The position numbers and the translations under genes are program-made. A stretch of DNA of 64,000 bases from Paratrimastix pyriformis (lineage: Eukaryota > Preaxostyla > Paratrimastigidae), in NCBI GenBank assembly GCA_027972325.1, contig JAPMOS010000015.1, positions 199,501 through 263,500 of the forward strand. The letters run 5' to 3'. The notes under the pieces are model-generated. The model was given only the letters and a program-made list of their open reading frames with translations, did no database searches and was not told the DNA's origin. Shown here piece after piece: positions 1 through 11,000 of the stretch; position 1 is the first letter of the stretch, and each line of letters opens with the position of its first letter.

Positions 1-105
1 GCCCTCGGCCAGCCCCCTCACAGCTCAGCCCTCCATCAGCCCTCAGCAGGGCGGCTGCCATACTCAGCGGCACCGCCCGTTTGCTTTGCTTCACCTGACC
101 TGCAG

Positions 106-3100
106 ACATCCGGTACACGGCCACCCTTGCCCTCAAGCGGGCCGATGTGCGCCGCCTGCTGTGCGCCAGCCAGTCCGCTTCAACCCCCAACCCGTCCGGA
201 CCGCGGATCCTCTGTCCGTCCCAGCCCTCCCTCCCTGCCTGCATACCGCCTCCCTCCCATCCTCCGCCCTCGATCAACCCACCACACGCTCGCCCCCCGT
301 GCAGCCCCGACGATCACCCCACCGGCTGACGAGGGCACGCCAGCTTCATCGGCTCCGCTGGAGGACGGCGCCCAGCTTCTCGGAGGCGACCTGCCCTCGG
401 CCGACGCGGTGGTGGCCCGGTGCCGGTGGAGCCTCAGCGTCGAGTGGGCGACTCGCTTCCTGCGCTGGAAGGAGGCCGTCGGGGACGCGCGCCTGCAGGC
501 CTTGGCCAAGGCCATCTACGCCAAGGGCACCGCCAAGTTCCCCGAGTCGCACGGGTTGCTCCTCAACTACGCCGAGTTCCTCTACGTCCGCCCACTTGCT
601 GCCCTCATGGCCACCTGCCCACCTGCTGCCCTCTTGCGGCACATACCATCATCATGATCATCATCGTCATCATCATCGGCATCATCATCGGCATCAGCAT
701 CAGCATCAGCATCAGCATCAGCATCAGCATCAGCATCAGCATCAGCATCATCATCATCCAATCATCCAATCATCCAATCATCATCATCCAATCATCATCA
801 TCCAATCATCATCATGCGTTCGCGCATGCCATTGCTGACCCGTATGTAGTTCTTCGCCTGCGTCCTAGCAAATTCACAGCATGTCTCTCTGCCACTCACC
901 CCCGCCCTTACTTCTCCCCGTTCCGCTGCCACCCTGCTCCTTTCCCCCCCGCTGCCCTGCCCTGCCACAGACCCTGCAGCGCAACTCGGCCTCGGCGATG
1001 TCGCTCATCCGGCGTGTGACGGCCCTGCCCGGGACGGCCCTCGACACTCGGTTCAGCATCTACGCCGCCGAGCGGCGGTTCGAATCGGTCTGTCCGCTGA
1101 CGCGCCCGGTCCCGCCAGTAAGTGGTTGTCTCCCCCGTGGCTCGCCCTGCCCTTGCCCCCCGAGTGGTCAGCTGACGCGCATCGACCGATCTGATCTCCG
1201 CTCTTCTGTTGCTGCAGGCCAGCGAGGGTGCCCAGGCTGCGGGCCTGATGAATGCCATCACCCAGCGGCGCCTGCTGCGTCAGGCCCAGTCCCACCACCG
1301 CCGGGCCAAGAGTCTGCAACCCGCATCCGTCCCTGCCCAGACCGTCCCCACACCTCACCTGCTTCTTCTTCACTCATTTCGCGCTGCCCCTGCTCCACTC
1401 CCCCAGACCGGCTGGCCAGGGTGTGGGCCTTCCTGATGCGGCCCCACATGGACATCCAGTCGCTGCCCCCGCTGCTCGACTCGGCCGTGGCCCACGCCAA
1501 CACGGCCCTGGAGGCCTACTCGTCCCTGCTGCAGTCCTTCCCCACCAACGTGCCCCTGCTCAGGTCCGGCCACACCGCACTGAACTGCGTTTGCACCCGA
1601 GCCGCCACGCACCCACTCACGCTCAGGCTGCCCCCACCCTCTCCTCCCCCCCAAAGAGCCTACGGGTCGCTGCTGCAGGACCTGTACGGCGACACGGAGC
1701 TGTCCGACTCGCTGTTCATCCAGGCCGACCAACTCGAGGAGGAGAAGGGCGGCGGGGGCGGCGGCGGCACGGGCGGGACGGGTCTGCGTTTCTTGTCACA
1801 AAACGCTCACTCTTTCTTTGTCGCTTCTTCTCCTGGCCCCCGCTGCGGCGCCTGGGAGCAGACGGCGAGTCGGTGGGTCCTTCGGTGGCCAACACGGCCA
1901 AGAAGGGCTCCCTGGGCCGGGCGCCCTCAATGGCCTCCCGGCAGACGCGCTCCCAGATGAGCCTCACCCTGGGCGAGGGCGGCACCGGCTTCGACCACCG
2001 GTCCGCACGGCTCCAGTAGCACCACCACCATCAGGGGCATCACTGCCCGCCGCTCCACCAAATAATGGGGCCAGCAGCATCCATCGATTGACATTTTCCG
2101 TGTTCGTGTCCGTGTCCGTGTGCCCGTGCAGGTCGGTGATTGCCTTCCTGCTGCGCCGACACAAAGGCGCCGCCACCTCCGACGCTTCTTCAGAGGACGG
2201 GCCCGAGGATGTCGCCGGGGGCTGCACGCCCCTGCGGGCCACCACCTGGGCCGTCTTTTTGCTGACCGTGGTCACGGTGGCCTTCCTGGCGGGCTGCCTG
2301 GTCATCCTCTACACGGCCGTCGACGCATCGAGCACAATGGGGGCCATCTTGGTGGGGAATAGCAACTGCTCTGTCATGGTTCAGAAGATGGCCTACGTCA
2401 GCCGGAAGATCTTCGAGGGCATGATGCAGGGCGGCACCCTGCTCCCCGACGGATCCTACAGCGTCGACAATTTCACCCTGAGCCCAGGTCTGCCAGCCGC
2501 ACCCTCCTTGCTCCTGATCCCTCTCGGCGACCTGCCGATGCCTCCGTGGGTCGGAGTCCCTCCGAGCTCCCCTCACGCCGTGCCTTGCCGTACAGATTGG
2601 AAGCCGAAGGTTCAGGGCTGGGTGGCCAAGCTGACCGTGCTGGCCAACACCATGAACGGTATCATCCAGACCTCTGGGGCCCAGGGCGCCCTCCGCGAAG
2701 CATGGACGGTCCGCCACACCGCCCTCCATGCCCAGGCCACGCGCCCTTCCCTTCTCTACGACACACACACACCCTTCCCTTCTCTACGACACACGCACGC
2801 CTTCCCTTCTCTACGACACGCACACGCCCTTCAATTGACGTTGGCTCTGGTCGCGGCACAGACCTGGGAGTATCCGATGGCGCTGCCGGTGGTCTCGGGG
2901 GGCGTCCTGACCACGATCAACTTCGCCAAGGCCAATTTGTTTGCCCTGGCCCAGGACATGATCGGCAAGAGCAGACACGTGGGCCTCTCGGGGGTCGCCC
3001 AGCTCGAGTCTGCCCACTCGTGCATCCCTCCCCCGGCTGCTCCCTCCCCCCGGACCTCCAGACCCTCGATGGCCGCCTCGCTCACACCCCTCTTTCCGAT

Positions 3101-6100
3101 GGACGGGGGGCCGCAGCACCGACCCGATCCAATCGGAGCTGCTCTACATGATGTTCAACGGCCCGTACATCCTGGGGCCAGCCCTGGCCAATATGTCCAT
3201 CCACAGCGCCCTCTCGATGAACACCAACAACCAGATCATGGCCCGTCCCCATGCTGCTGCCTTCCCCATCCCACACCCACACCGGCTCCGGTTCCGTTGG
3301 ATGCACCACCTCATTCGAGCCCTCCAACACCCCCAACCCCCGATCCCTCCTCCGCTTCCTGCAGGAGACCTCGCCATTCTACACCGGGGCCTGTGCGCTG
3401 CTCTTCTGTCTGGGCGGAGTGCTGATCAACTGCCTGTCCTTGCGCTACGTGGGTCGGGAGCGGCGCGGGGTGATGGCCTTCTACGTCCACCTGCCCCGGG
3501 ACGTGGTTCGGGCCGAGTACACCCGCCTCAAGAAGAACAAGGAGGCCGAGGAGACCGGTCCGCATCTGGCCTGCACAGGGCCTGGGCGGGGGAGGGGGCG
3601 GAGCGGCGAAGATGTGTATCGAGACCACTTCTTGCCTCTGGCTGGTGGCCCCGGGATCCCAGATGCGCCGGTGGTGGAGGTGTGCGCCGGTGCCCCGGCA
3701 CGAGTGACTGCCGCCTTGGCGGCCGACCGGACCGACCACCGCACCAGGTCCGTCACGACGCCCTCGCATCCTCGCCCTGCATCCTCGCCCCCCTCCGGCT
3801 CACCATTGCTGCCGCCATCCCTCCCCTGCTGCTCTGTCCGCAGTAGCGCGGCTGCCCCCCCGCTGCCCCTGGCTGCGTCGGAAGAGGCGGGCGAAGGGAC
3901 CCCTGGCGACATGGTGGCACCTCCTTCGCTGGCGCCGCCCCGGGGAGCCGGCACGGGCAGCCCTGACCACTCTTCCTCGGCGGCCCCCCCGAGCGCGACT
4001 GAGGGTGGCGACATGGTGATGCCCTCACCGGTCACCATGGCCGTCCCGGCGACTCCGATCATGACGGCCGGCCCGCTGCCCCTGGGGCCGGATCTGCACA
4101 AGCGGATGCAGGTCAGCCTGGAAGACCTCCCGGCCAGCGATGAAGATGCTGACGAGGGCAGCCCCGAGTCCCGCCGACGGGGACAGCCATCCCTGCGGCA
4201 CCCCTCGGACACGGGTGCGGTGGGGAGCATCCCCGAGAACCCGCTGGCCTCCCTGCTGGCCATGACCCAGGCGGCCTCGACCTCCCTGCTGCCCCCGCTG
4301 TCGGGCCGCACCGACCAGGAGGAGCAAGAGGAACGTCATCCCACGGATGCCGCTCCTGTCCGGGCAGTCATGGGTGGCGAAGCGGCGGCGGCCAGCGAGA
4401 AGGAGGGCAGCGCGACCGAGGGGGAGGCACAGGACGAGGAGAAGTCCGAGGCCCATGAGGCCGATGCCAAGAAAAAGGATAACGAGCGCAGGCTGGCCTC
4501 CACAGGGGTCGTCTCCAAGAGTCCGTGGCCCTCGCATCCCACTCCCTCACACGCTTTCCTCCGGCCACCAGCAGATGTGGGTGGGGTCTTCGCTGCCCGG
4601 GCATTGCTCAGATTGCCCGCACGCTGTTGGGCTTTGGGGATGCGTGCAGATCTGATCATCCGTCCTTTCTTCCTTTTGCTGGCCTGTCTTGGACGTTGGG
4701 CTTTGGGGATGCGTGCAGACCTGATCATCCGGCTGACGGTCGCCGTGGCCTTCAGCACCCTCTTCATCCTGGGGACGGGCTTCGTCGGCTACTCGCAGGC
4801 CTCCTCGGTGACGCCATTCTTCGGCCAGGTGGCCGCCTACGGGGCTCGGGGGGCCCAGCTGGCCCAGACCAATGTCCTCGCCTATCAGCTCATCTACAAC
4901 CACACCATCGCCTACAGGCCCTTCGCAGGCGTCGACCCGGCCGTCGAGGCCCGTGTCCGATATCTGTCCGTACAGCCATCACCCAGTCCTGTTCACAGCA
5001 CCCCATCGCCACTCCGTCGGAGCTGAGCCGCGATTACTTCGCATCAAATGTCCGCTGTCGCTTGGGCTGGGGGCTGGGGGGCAGGCTCGAGGTGGACGAG
5101 ACCTACCCGCTGGGCACCACCGACCGGAACCTGCTCCGCCGCCAGATTGGCTCGTCCCTGCGCGACCTGAACCAGCTCCACAACACCATCTCGTCCGTCC
5201 CCCCCCCCCCCCCCCCCCCCCCCCCGTGTTATCCCCACTGTCTCCTTGATCGGCCCCCATGTCCCGTCCACACGATTTCATGGCACTCTCTCTGCTGGCG
5301 GGTTGTCGGGCCGCAGCTTCGGGGGGCGCTTCCAGCAGCTCAACATCCCTTCCAGGTCGCCTTCCCCTTCCGCGGTCCTGCCCGCACCCTTCCCCCACCC
5401 CAATGGCCGCTCGCCACACCCCTCACTCTCGACTTCATCCTCCTCCTCCCCGTGTGCCGCCACAGCCTGTGGGCCTCTCCCGAGATCCACTCGCTGTGGT
5501 TCGACGTGCATGAGTGCCTGCTCTACCCCTGGTCCCAGTGGCGCTGCGTGCCGGGCCGCATCGTGGGCTGGCCCAACAACGGCACCCTGGCCGAGCTCTT
5601 CAGCACGTCCGTCATGCCCCAGCCTCTGTCCCTCTGCCCCGACGCCTTTTTGCAGACGAGGCTGCAGAGGCATCACCCTGTCGTCTCCTTCCCCCCGCCG
5701 CCCGTCTTCGGCTCGCACGGTGTGCTCGCAGGTACCTGCAGGCCGTCAACCGGCTGACCTCGATGGGAGACGTCGACCTCGTGCCCAGCAACCTCGACTT
5801 CCAGTCCGCCCACGGCCACCCCGCCTTCTGCCTCATCCGTCCCCTGGCTGCGTCCCCGGCTCCTCATCGCCGCCCATCCGCCACGCCGCGCTCGACCGCA
5901 GGTTCATCGACACGGCCTTTGACTGGGACCTCATCGAGGGCATCGGCCGCGTCACGCTGCTCTTCCGGGAGTCTGCCAGCCTCCCGCCCATCGAACGGCC
6001 CCCCTGTCGGTTTTTCAATTCATGCTTATCGCCCCCCCCCCCCCCCCCCCCCCTAATGTGCATGGGTGCGGCAGCTCCTTCAACGCGGTCGTGGCGAGCC

Positions 6101-6230
6101 AGCTCAACCAGGTGGTGATCTTCTACACCCTCTGCATGATCAGCGTTCTGCTCGGCTACCGTCCGCTTCCCCTCGCACCCTCCATCCCATCCCCCACCCA
6201 CCTCCCGCTCCTTTTCTCCTGACATATACC

Positions 6231-6261
<31 letters not shown>

Positions 6262-7063
6262 ACCGCGGTGGTGATTCCCGTGGCGGTGGGATGTTGCAGT
6301 CTTTTTGTACCGGGTGAACGTCATCAAGACCGAGCTCACCAAGACGGCCCTCATGCGGGCCCTCCTGCCCAACGAGGCCTTCGGTCCGCCCTCGCCGCCC
6401 TGCGCCATCCGTGCTCATATGTGCCGCCCCTCTGCCCATTCGCTGCTGCGGACGTGGGCGGCAGAGGTGTCCGCGACCTCGCTGAACTCGGTGCCCCCGA
6501 CGAACGTCAAGGAGCTCGACGAGCTCCACCTGGCCATCGCCAAGACCCTCAACGACGTCCGGGACAGCCTCATCGCCATGCAGCCCCTCCCTGTCCGTCT
6601 GCCGCCCGCCCGCTGCCCGCTGCCCGCACCTGCCCGCCTCACCCGCGGACATTTTCTGCTGCCGCCCGACCTGGTTGCCCACCAGCAACTGGCGGAGGGC
6701 TACGAGGTGGCCCTGGCGGCCATCGCGAAGAGCTTCGAGGTGGAGGAGCGCATGATGCGTCAGCACGCCATGCCCGCCCGCAAGGCCCACGCTGCCGACC
6801 ACGCGGCCCAGCTGAAGAAGGTCCCGGCGCACTCCCCTTGCTGTGCTCCCCCCGCTTGAGCTGTGTGCTCGCCTTCGCTCACTGTTGTCGTGTGGTCTGA
6901 CACACGCACGCAGTACGGGGACGTGCTGCCGTCCCTGCGGGAGGAGCGGCCCGAGGCCATGGATGTGCTGATGTCCATCCTCCGCGAGCGGCTGCTGATC
7001 GCCCACTGCGCCAAGTTCGACGTGGCCATGGGGCACTTCCTCAACCGGCGTGGGGTTTTCTGA
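106..7063 (+). CDS. TmcB-like multipass membrane protein, copy 1 (5' part outside window)
   Basis: Homologue of the 'tiny macrocysts protein B' family: large multipass membrane proteins with a cytosolic helical (HAT/TPR-like) block, function unknown. Identified by exon-by-exon match to copies 2 and 3 here and by the family block around 430-585 (KFPESHGLLLNYAEFLY). Exons read: 106-172, 305-585, 971-1087, 1218-1311, 1407-1563, 1657-1781, 1862-2000, 2132-2487, 2596-2708, 2872-3007, 3117 to about 3244, then about ten more ending 6686-6820 and 6914-7063 (TGA). Membrane segments lie near 2240-2310, 3385-3450, 4720-4800 and 6090-6160; an acidic, Ser/Pro-rich cytosolic linker is coded at about 3840-4520. 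Most donors read GTCCG or GTCTG. The N-terminal membrane domain lies left of the window. Family assignment is from memory of the conserved motifs. Confidence 0.8.
660..826 (+). repeat. ATC/CATCAG microsatellite in intron
   Basis: Trinucleotide and hexanucleotide array (atc, catcag) inside the 586-970 intron of TmcB-like copy 1. Similar ATC arrays occur at the corresponding or other introns of copy 2 and of the kinesin and U-box/F-box genes. Confidence 0.95.
4627..4731 (+). repeat. 69-bp tandem duplication spanning a 3' splice site
   Basis: A 36-bp block starting ttgggctttggggatg occurs at 4627 and again at 4696, a period of 69 bp. Each copy carries the acceptor GTGCAG and the first codons of the next exon. 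Copy 2 of the gene has only one such block (around 23595-23640 on the minus strand), so the duplication is specific to copy 1. Confidence 0.85.
5199..5225 (+). repeat. 27-nt poly-C run directly after a splice donor
   Basis: Uninterrupted C run following the donor GTCCGT at the end of the exon coding LNQLHNTISS. One of more than a dozen intronic homopolymer runs of this kind in the window, nearly all C on the coding strand. Confidence 0.9.
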
Positions 7064-8040
7064 GCGCCCGGGCACTCCTCCACTGGCCGGGCCCACCCCA
7101 CGTGCACTTTTTCCTTTTCTCATGCGTGGCGTCGTCGTGTGTTATGCGCATGCAATAATGCAAAAACTCCCTTTACATCCCAGCTTTTCTTCTTCACGGG
7201 GTCTGTCGACCCGCATGGGCAGGTGTGTGCGGTTGTGCGTGCTTCTGTTCTGATTCGTTGTTTTCGTGGTTGAATTTTGTGTCCCCCCTCCTCTCCTCCC
7301 CTCCTCCCTCCCTCCCTCCTCCTCCCTCCCCTCCCTCCCCTCCTCCCTCCCTCCTCCCTCCCTCCCTCCCTCCCTCCCTCCTCCTCCCTCCCCTCCCTCC
7401 TCCCCTCCCTCCCTCCCTCCCCTCCCTCCTCCCCTCCCCTCCCTCCTCCCCTCCCCTCCCCTCCCTCCTCCCCTCCCTCCCCTCCCTCCCTCCCCTCCCC
7501 TCCCCTCCCCTCCCTCCCCTCCCCCCTCCCTCCCCTCCCTCCCTCCCTCCCCTCCCCTCCCCTCCCCTCCCCTCCCCTCCCCTCCCCTCCCCTCCCCTCC
7601 CCTCCCCCCCCTCTTCCCTTCCCTTTTCAGCATTGTGGCACTTCCCTTCTTTTCAACGGGACATTTCTCTGTGGTCCGGGGACTTGGCATGAATATTTGT
7701 TGCTTGTCGATGGACCGTTGTCTTTTTCCATGGTGTTGCAACGCCCGAGGTTCTTGCGCCTTCTGTCTGCTGTGTCGATCTGCCATCATCCGAGCTTGTT
7801 TTCTGATCTGACACTCCAGGTCAATCCGCCGTTGATGATTTAAAATTATAAGGTTATTTTTGTGAATCCATGAAACCCGTTTTTCTTCTGTTGAGCATTT
7901 GCGTGAGTCCGGGGTTGTGACACTCCGAATAAGCCGATACATGCCCCCACCGGTGGTCCTTCCCGAGAAAAAGAACCAAGAATCTCTTCGGGTCTCGGCC
8001 TCGAAGATGGAGGAGGAGGAGGAGGAGGGTGGAGTGTCGA
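7064..8040. repeat. Convergent intergenic region with CCCTCC low-complexity tract
   Basis: Between the 3' ends of TmcB-like copy 1 (+) and APC3 (-). About 7275-7616 is a nearly pure pyrimidine CCCTCC/CCCCT tract. The reading frames through it code only Pro/Ser/Leu runs and are not genes. The rest, 7617-8040, is mixed sequence with an AT-rich patch near 7840-7860; no gene seen. Confidence 0.85.
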
Positions 8041-11000
8041 TCACCTTGAGGGTGTGTCCAGGGAATTGGCCGCGGGCTGGCCGCGCCCCCCCGGGGCAGC
8101 CGAGGCAGGGGTCCGCCAAATGGTGCCTCGAGCTCCGCTGAAAGGGACGGGGGGCGGGCTGGCCAGAAGCGTGGCGGCCCGTGCCCGGCTCGAGGCGGCG
8201 GGGCGGCCTTGGGCCGGTGTGGCGGTTGTTGGGGTCGCGGTTGTTGGGGTGGCGGTGGGGGTGGCGGTGGAGTACGCGGCGCCGCCGCGGAGGATGGAGT
8301 GGGGGGTGGGGGGCGGGGGCGATGGCAACCCCCGCCGCATGCCGGGGCGCGGCCGAGTGGCAGGCTGGGCGAAGCCGCCCGGGGCGGCGAGGGCCGGGGT
8401 GGCAAGCGGCCCGGGGGTGGCCGAGCAGTCCATCCCGGGGGTGGCTCCCCCCCCGGTGCGAATGGCCGGCATCTCCAGGTCGGGGGATGGCGACGGGTCG
8501 GAGGGGGTGATACAGGCGGCGGGGTGAGGCGGGGGACCAGCCGCCGGGGTGGTGTCACCCGTCATGGGGGTCATCGCCACATCTCGCATGGCCTCCGACT
8601 CCGGGGTGATGCAGGCGGCCTGGTGGCTGCTCGTTGGGGTCAAAGCCACGACCTGTCCAACGCCGCTCATGGGTGTCATGGTCATGGCCACGTCCTCCAC
8701 GAGGTCGGCGCCCTCCTCCTCCTCGTCATCGATCATCACAAGGGCGGACGAGGCCGGGGTCATGGCCACATCCTCGGCCGGGCCGGCCGCCATGGGAGGG
8801 GTGACATCCCCCACCGGCACGGCGGCAACGCCCGAGGAGGGCGTCAGAACGACCGGGGTCATAGCCGCGTCCCCCATGGGGGTCTTCGGGTCCTGCCGCG
8901 ACGGCCCGAGCGGGGTGACGACAGGCGGGAGTGACATCTGCTGCCCGCCGGCTCCTGTTGCTGCTGCTGGATAGCGGCCACCGCGGGCGGGGGTGCACGG
9001 GTCGGCAGACTGAAGCCCCATCTCAATGTCGTCGTCATCATCGGCCCACCCATCCGCGTTGCCCTCGTCCTGACCCTGTTCCTGCTCGGCGTCCCCACAC
9101 TCGGCGTCCTCCGGGGTCTGAGCCGCCAGGCCCGAAACGGCCTCAGGCGTGGCGGGAGGCCCACCAAGCGGCCTGCCTGCATCCGCCCCCCAAGCGGTGG
9201 TCGAGGGCGGGCCCAACAGCACCGCCGGTACTGGGCTGCAGCTGCGAAGGCGCCCGCCGGGCGGGGGCAGGTCGGCCCCGGCCGCGGGGTGGGGCGAGAT
9301 GGAAAACGACTGTCCCCCGTCATCGTCGCCGCCATCCTGGGAAGCGGCCGCAGGGCTGACACCAACCGCCCCCCCGTCACCATCCGCCCCACCGAGGCCC
9401 TCGGGGGTCTCCAAGGCCGAGGCGGCCCCACCACCACCGCGCGGGGCCGGTCCGGAGGCCAGGGCGGGGAAGAGCGGCGACAAGGTGGCCCCGGCGGGTG
9501 ACTCGCCCCGTCCCGCGGCCGCCCTGGCGCCACCCCGGAGCACACGGCGAGGCGGGGCATGACGGACGGGGGCCCGGAGGGGGGCCGGGGGGCTGGGCGT
9601 GGGCCCGCCGAGGGGCGACAGGGGTGGTTCGGCCGGGCTGGTGGGGGTCTGCAGGGCATCGTGGGGACTGTGGAGGTTCCCTCGGGGGGGAGCAGTCGAC
9701 TGGGCCCCGGGGGATGGCGACGGCGTCTGCAGCCCGTAGGCAGGGGCTGCCGCGGGCAGGGGGCGAGCGGCGGCTCCCCACCCTCCGGCGCCACCCGTGG
9801 GCGTAGCGGCCGGATCTTCCGGGGTGGCGGCGGAGGTGCCATGCTGGTGGTGGTTGGGAGGTCGGTGGGTGGGCGGCCCCATGGGGGTGGCGGCCGGGTC
9901 GGCCTCGGGGGTCGCCGCCATCTGCCCCGCCGCCCCGGCCGCCCCGGCGACGCGAGATTCGAGGGCCTCCTCGAGGGCCCCCAGGACGCCCGCCCCGAAG
10001 ACGTCCCCCAGGGGCACGGGTCCGGCCTGGGCTGCCGGGTGGCGGCCACCGGCTGCGGTGGTTCCCATCTGCAGGAGGGACAGCTCCGATCGCGCACCGG
10101 CGGCCCCCGGGGCGGTGGCTGGCGGGGCCGCAGAAGCAATCGCGGCTGCGGCGGTGGACGAGGGCTGGCGGGCGGTCTGCGTGCGCTGGGCCCGGATGGC
10201 CGCCTGGAAGGCCTGCCGGATCTGATCGTCCCGCGGGCTCAGGTCGTGCGCTGGGGAGAAGACAAGGCAGCGACGGTTGAGATGAGGGTCCTCCAAAAGG
10301 GGTCGGAGGGGGGGTGGTGGTGGTGGTCGGGGGGGTGATGCAGACCCGTGGCGAGGGCCAGGAAGGCCTCCTGGTGGCGGCCGAGGAGGGTCAGGGCCAC
10401 GCCGCTCAGGTAGTGCAGGTGGGCCTCAGCCGGCTCGACCTCAAGCAGCTCGGTCGCCACCCGGTGGGCCTCCTGTCCCCCTCAGGCGGAAGGCGGAGGG
10501 GAAGGAGAGACGATGAGACGGGGCGGTGGGGCCGGTGGCCGATCGGCCAGCGCGTTTGCTGAATTCGGCCCTGAAAATATGTTGGTGGGGGGGCCGGGGC
10601 ACCGACGGGCCGGGCGGGGGGCGGACCAGGGGTCGGCCGAGGGTGGTCAGGAGGGCGCACTGCTTGGCGCGGATCATCAAGTTGCCCGGGGCCGCCCGGT
10701 GGGCCTCCTCCAGCACCGCCAGGGCCTCCGCGGGTCGGCGGCCCTCCAGCGTCAGGGCCAGCCGGAAGACCAGGCCGGGGCTGCTCGGAGAGGTGGCACC
10801 GGGGGTGTGGAGACGCCGCCCACAAAGACAGAACGAGCCAGATGATGAGCGTCGACGCCGAGAGAGCGAATCGCCTCAGCCATCAACCGAGCAACTTCGC
10901 TCTTCCGAGGATGGGGACTGCCCTTGACGAGGGGGGTGGTAGGTGGGTGGGTGGGTGGGTATGTCGACCTGGTGGGGTTGATGGCCAGGGCGCGGCGGAG

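Noticed and set aside
7142-8119. Gly/Glu/Arg-rich and Pro/Ser/Leu-rich open frames
   Set aside because: Produced by the CCCTCC tract between convergent genes; no domain and no codon signature.
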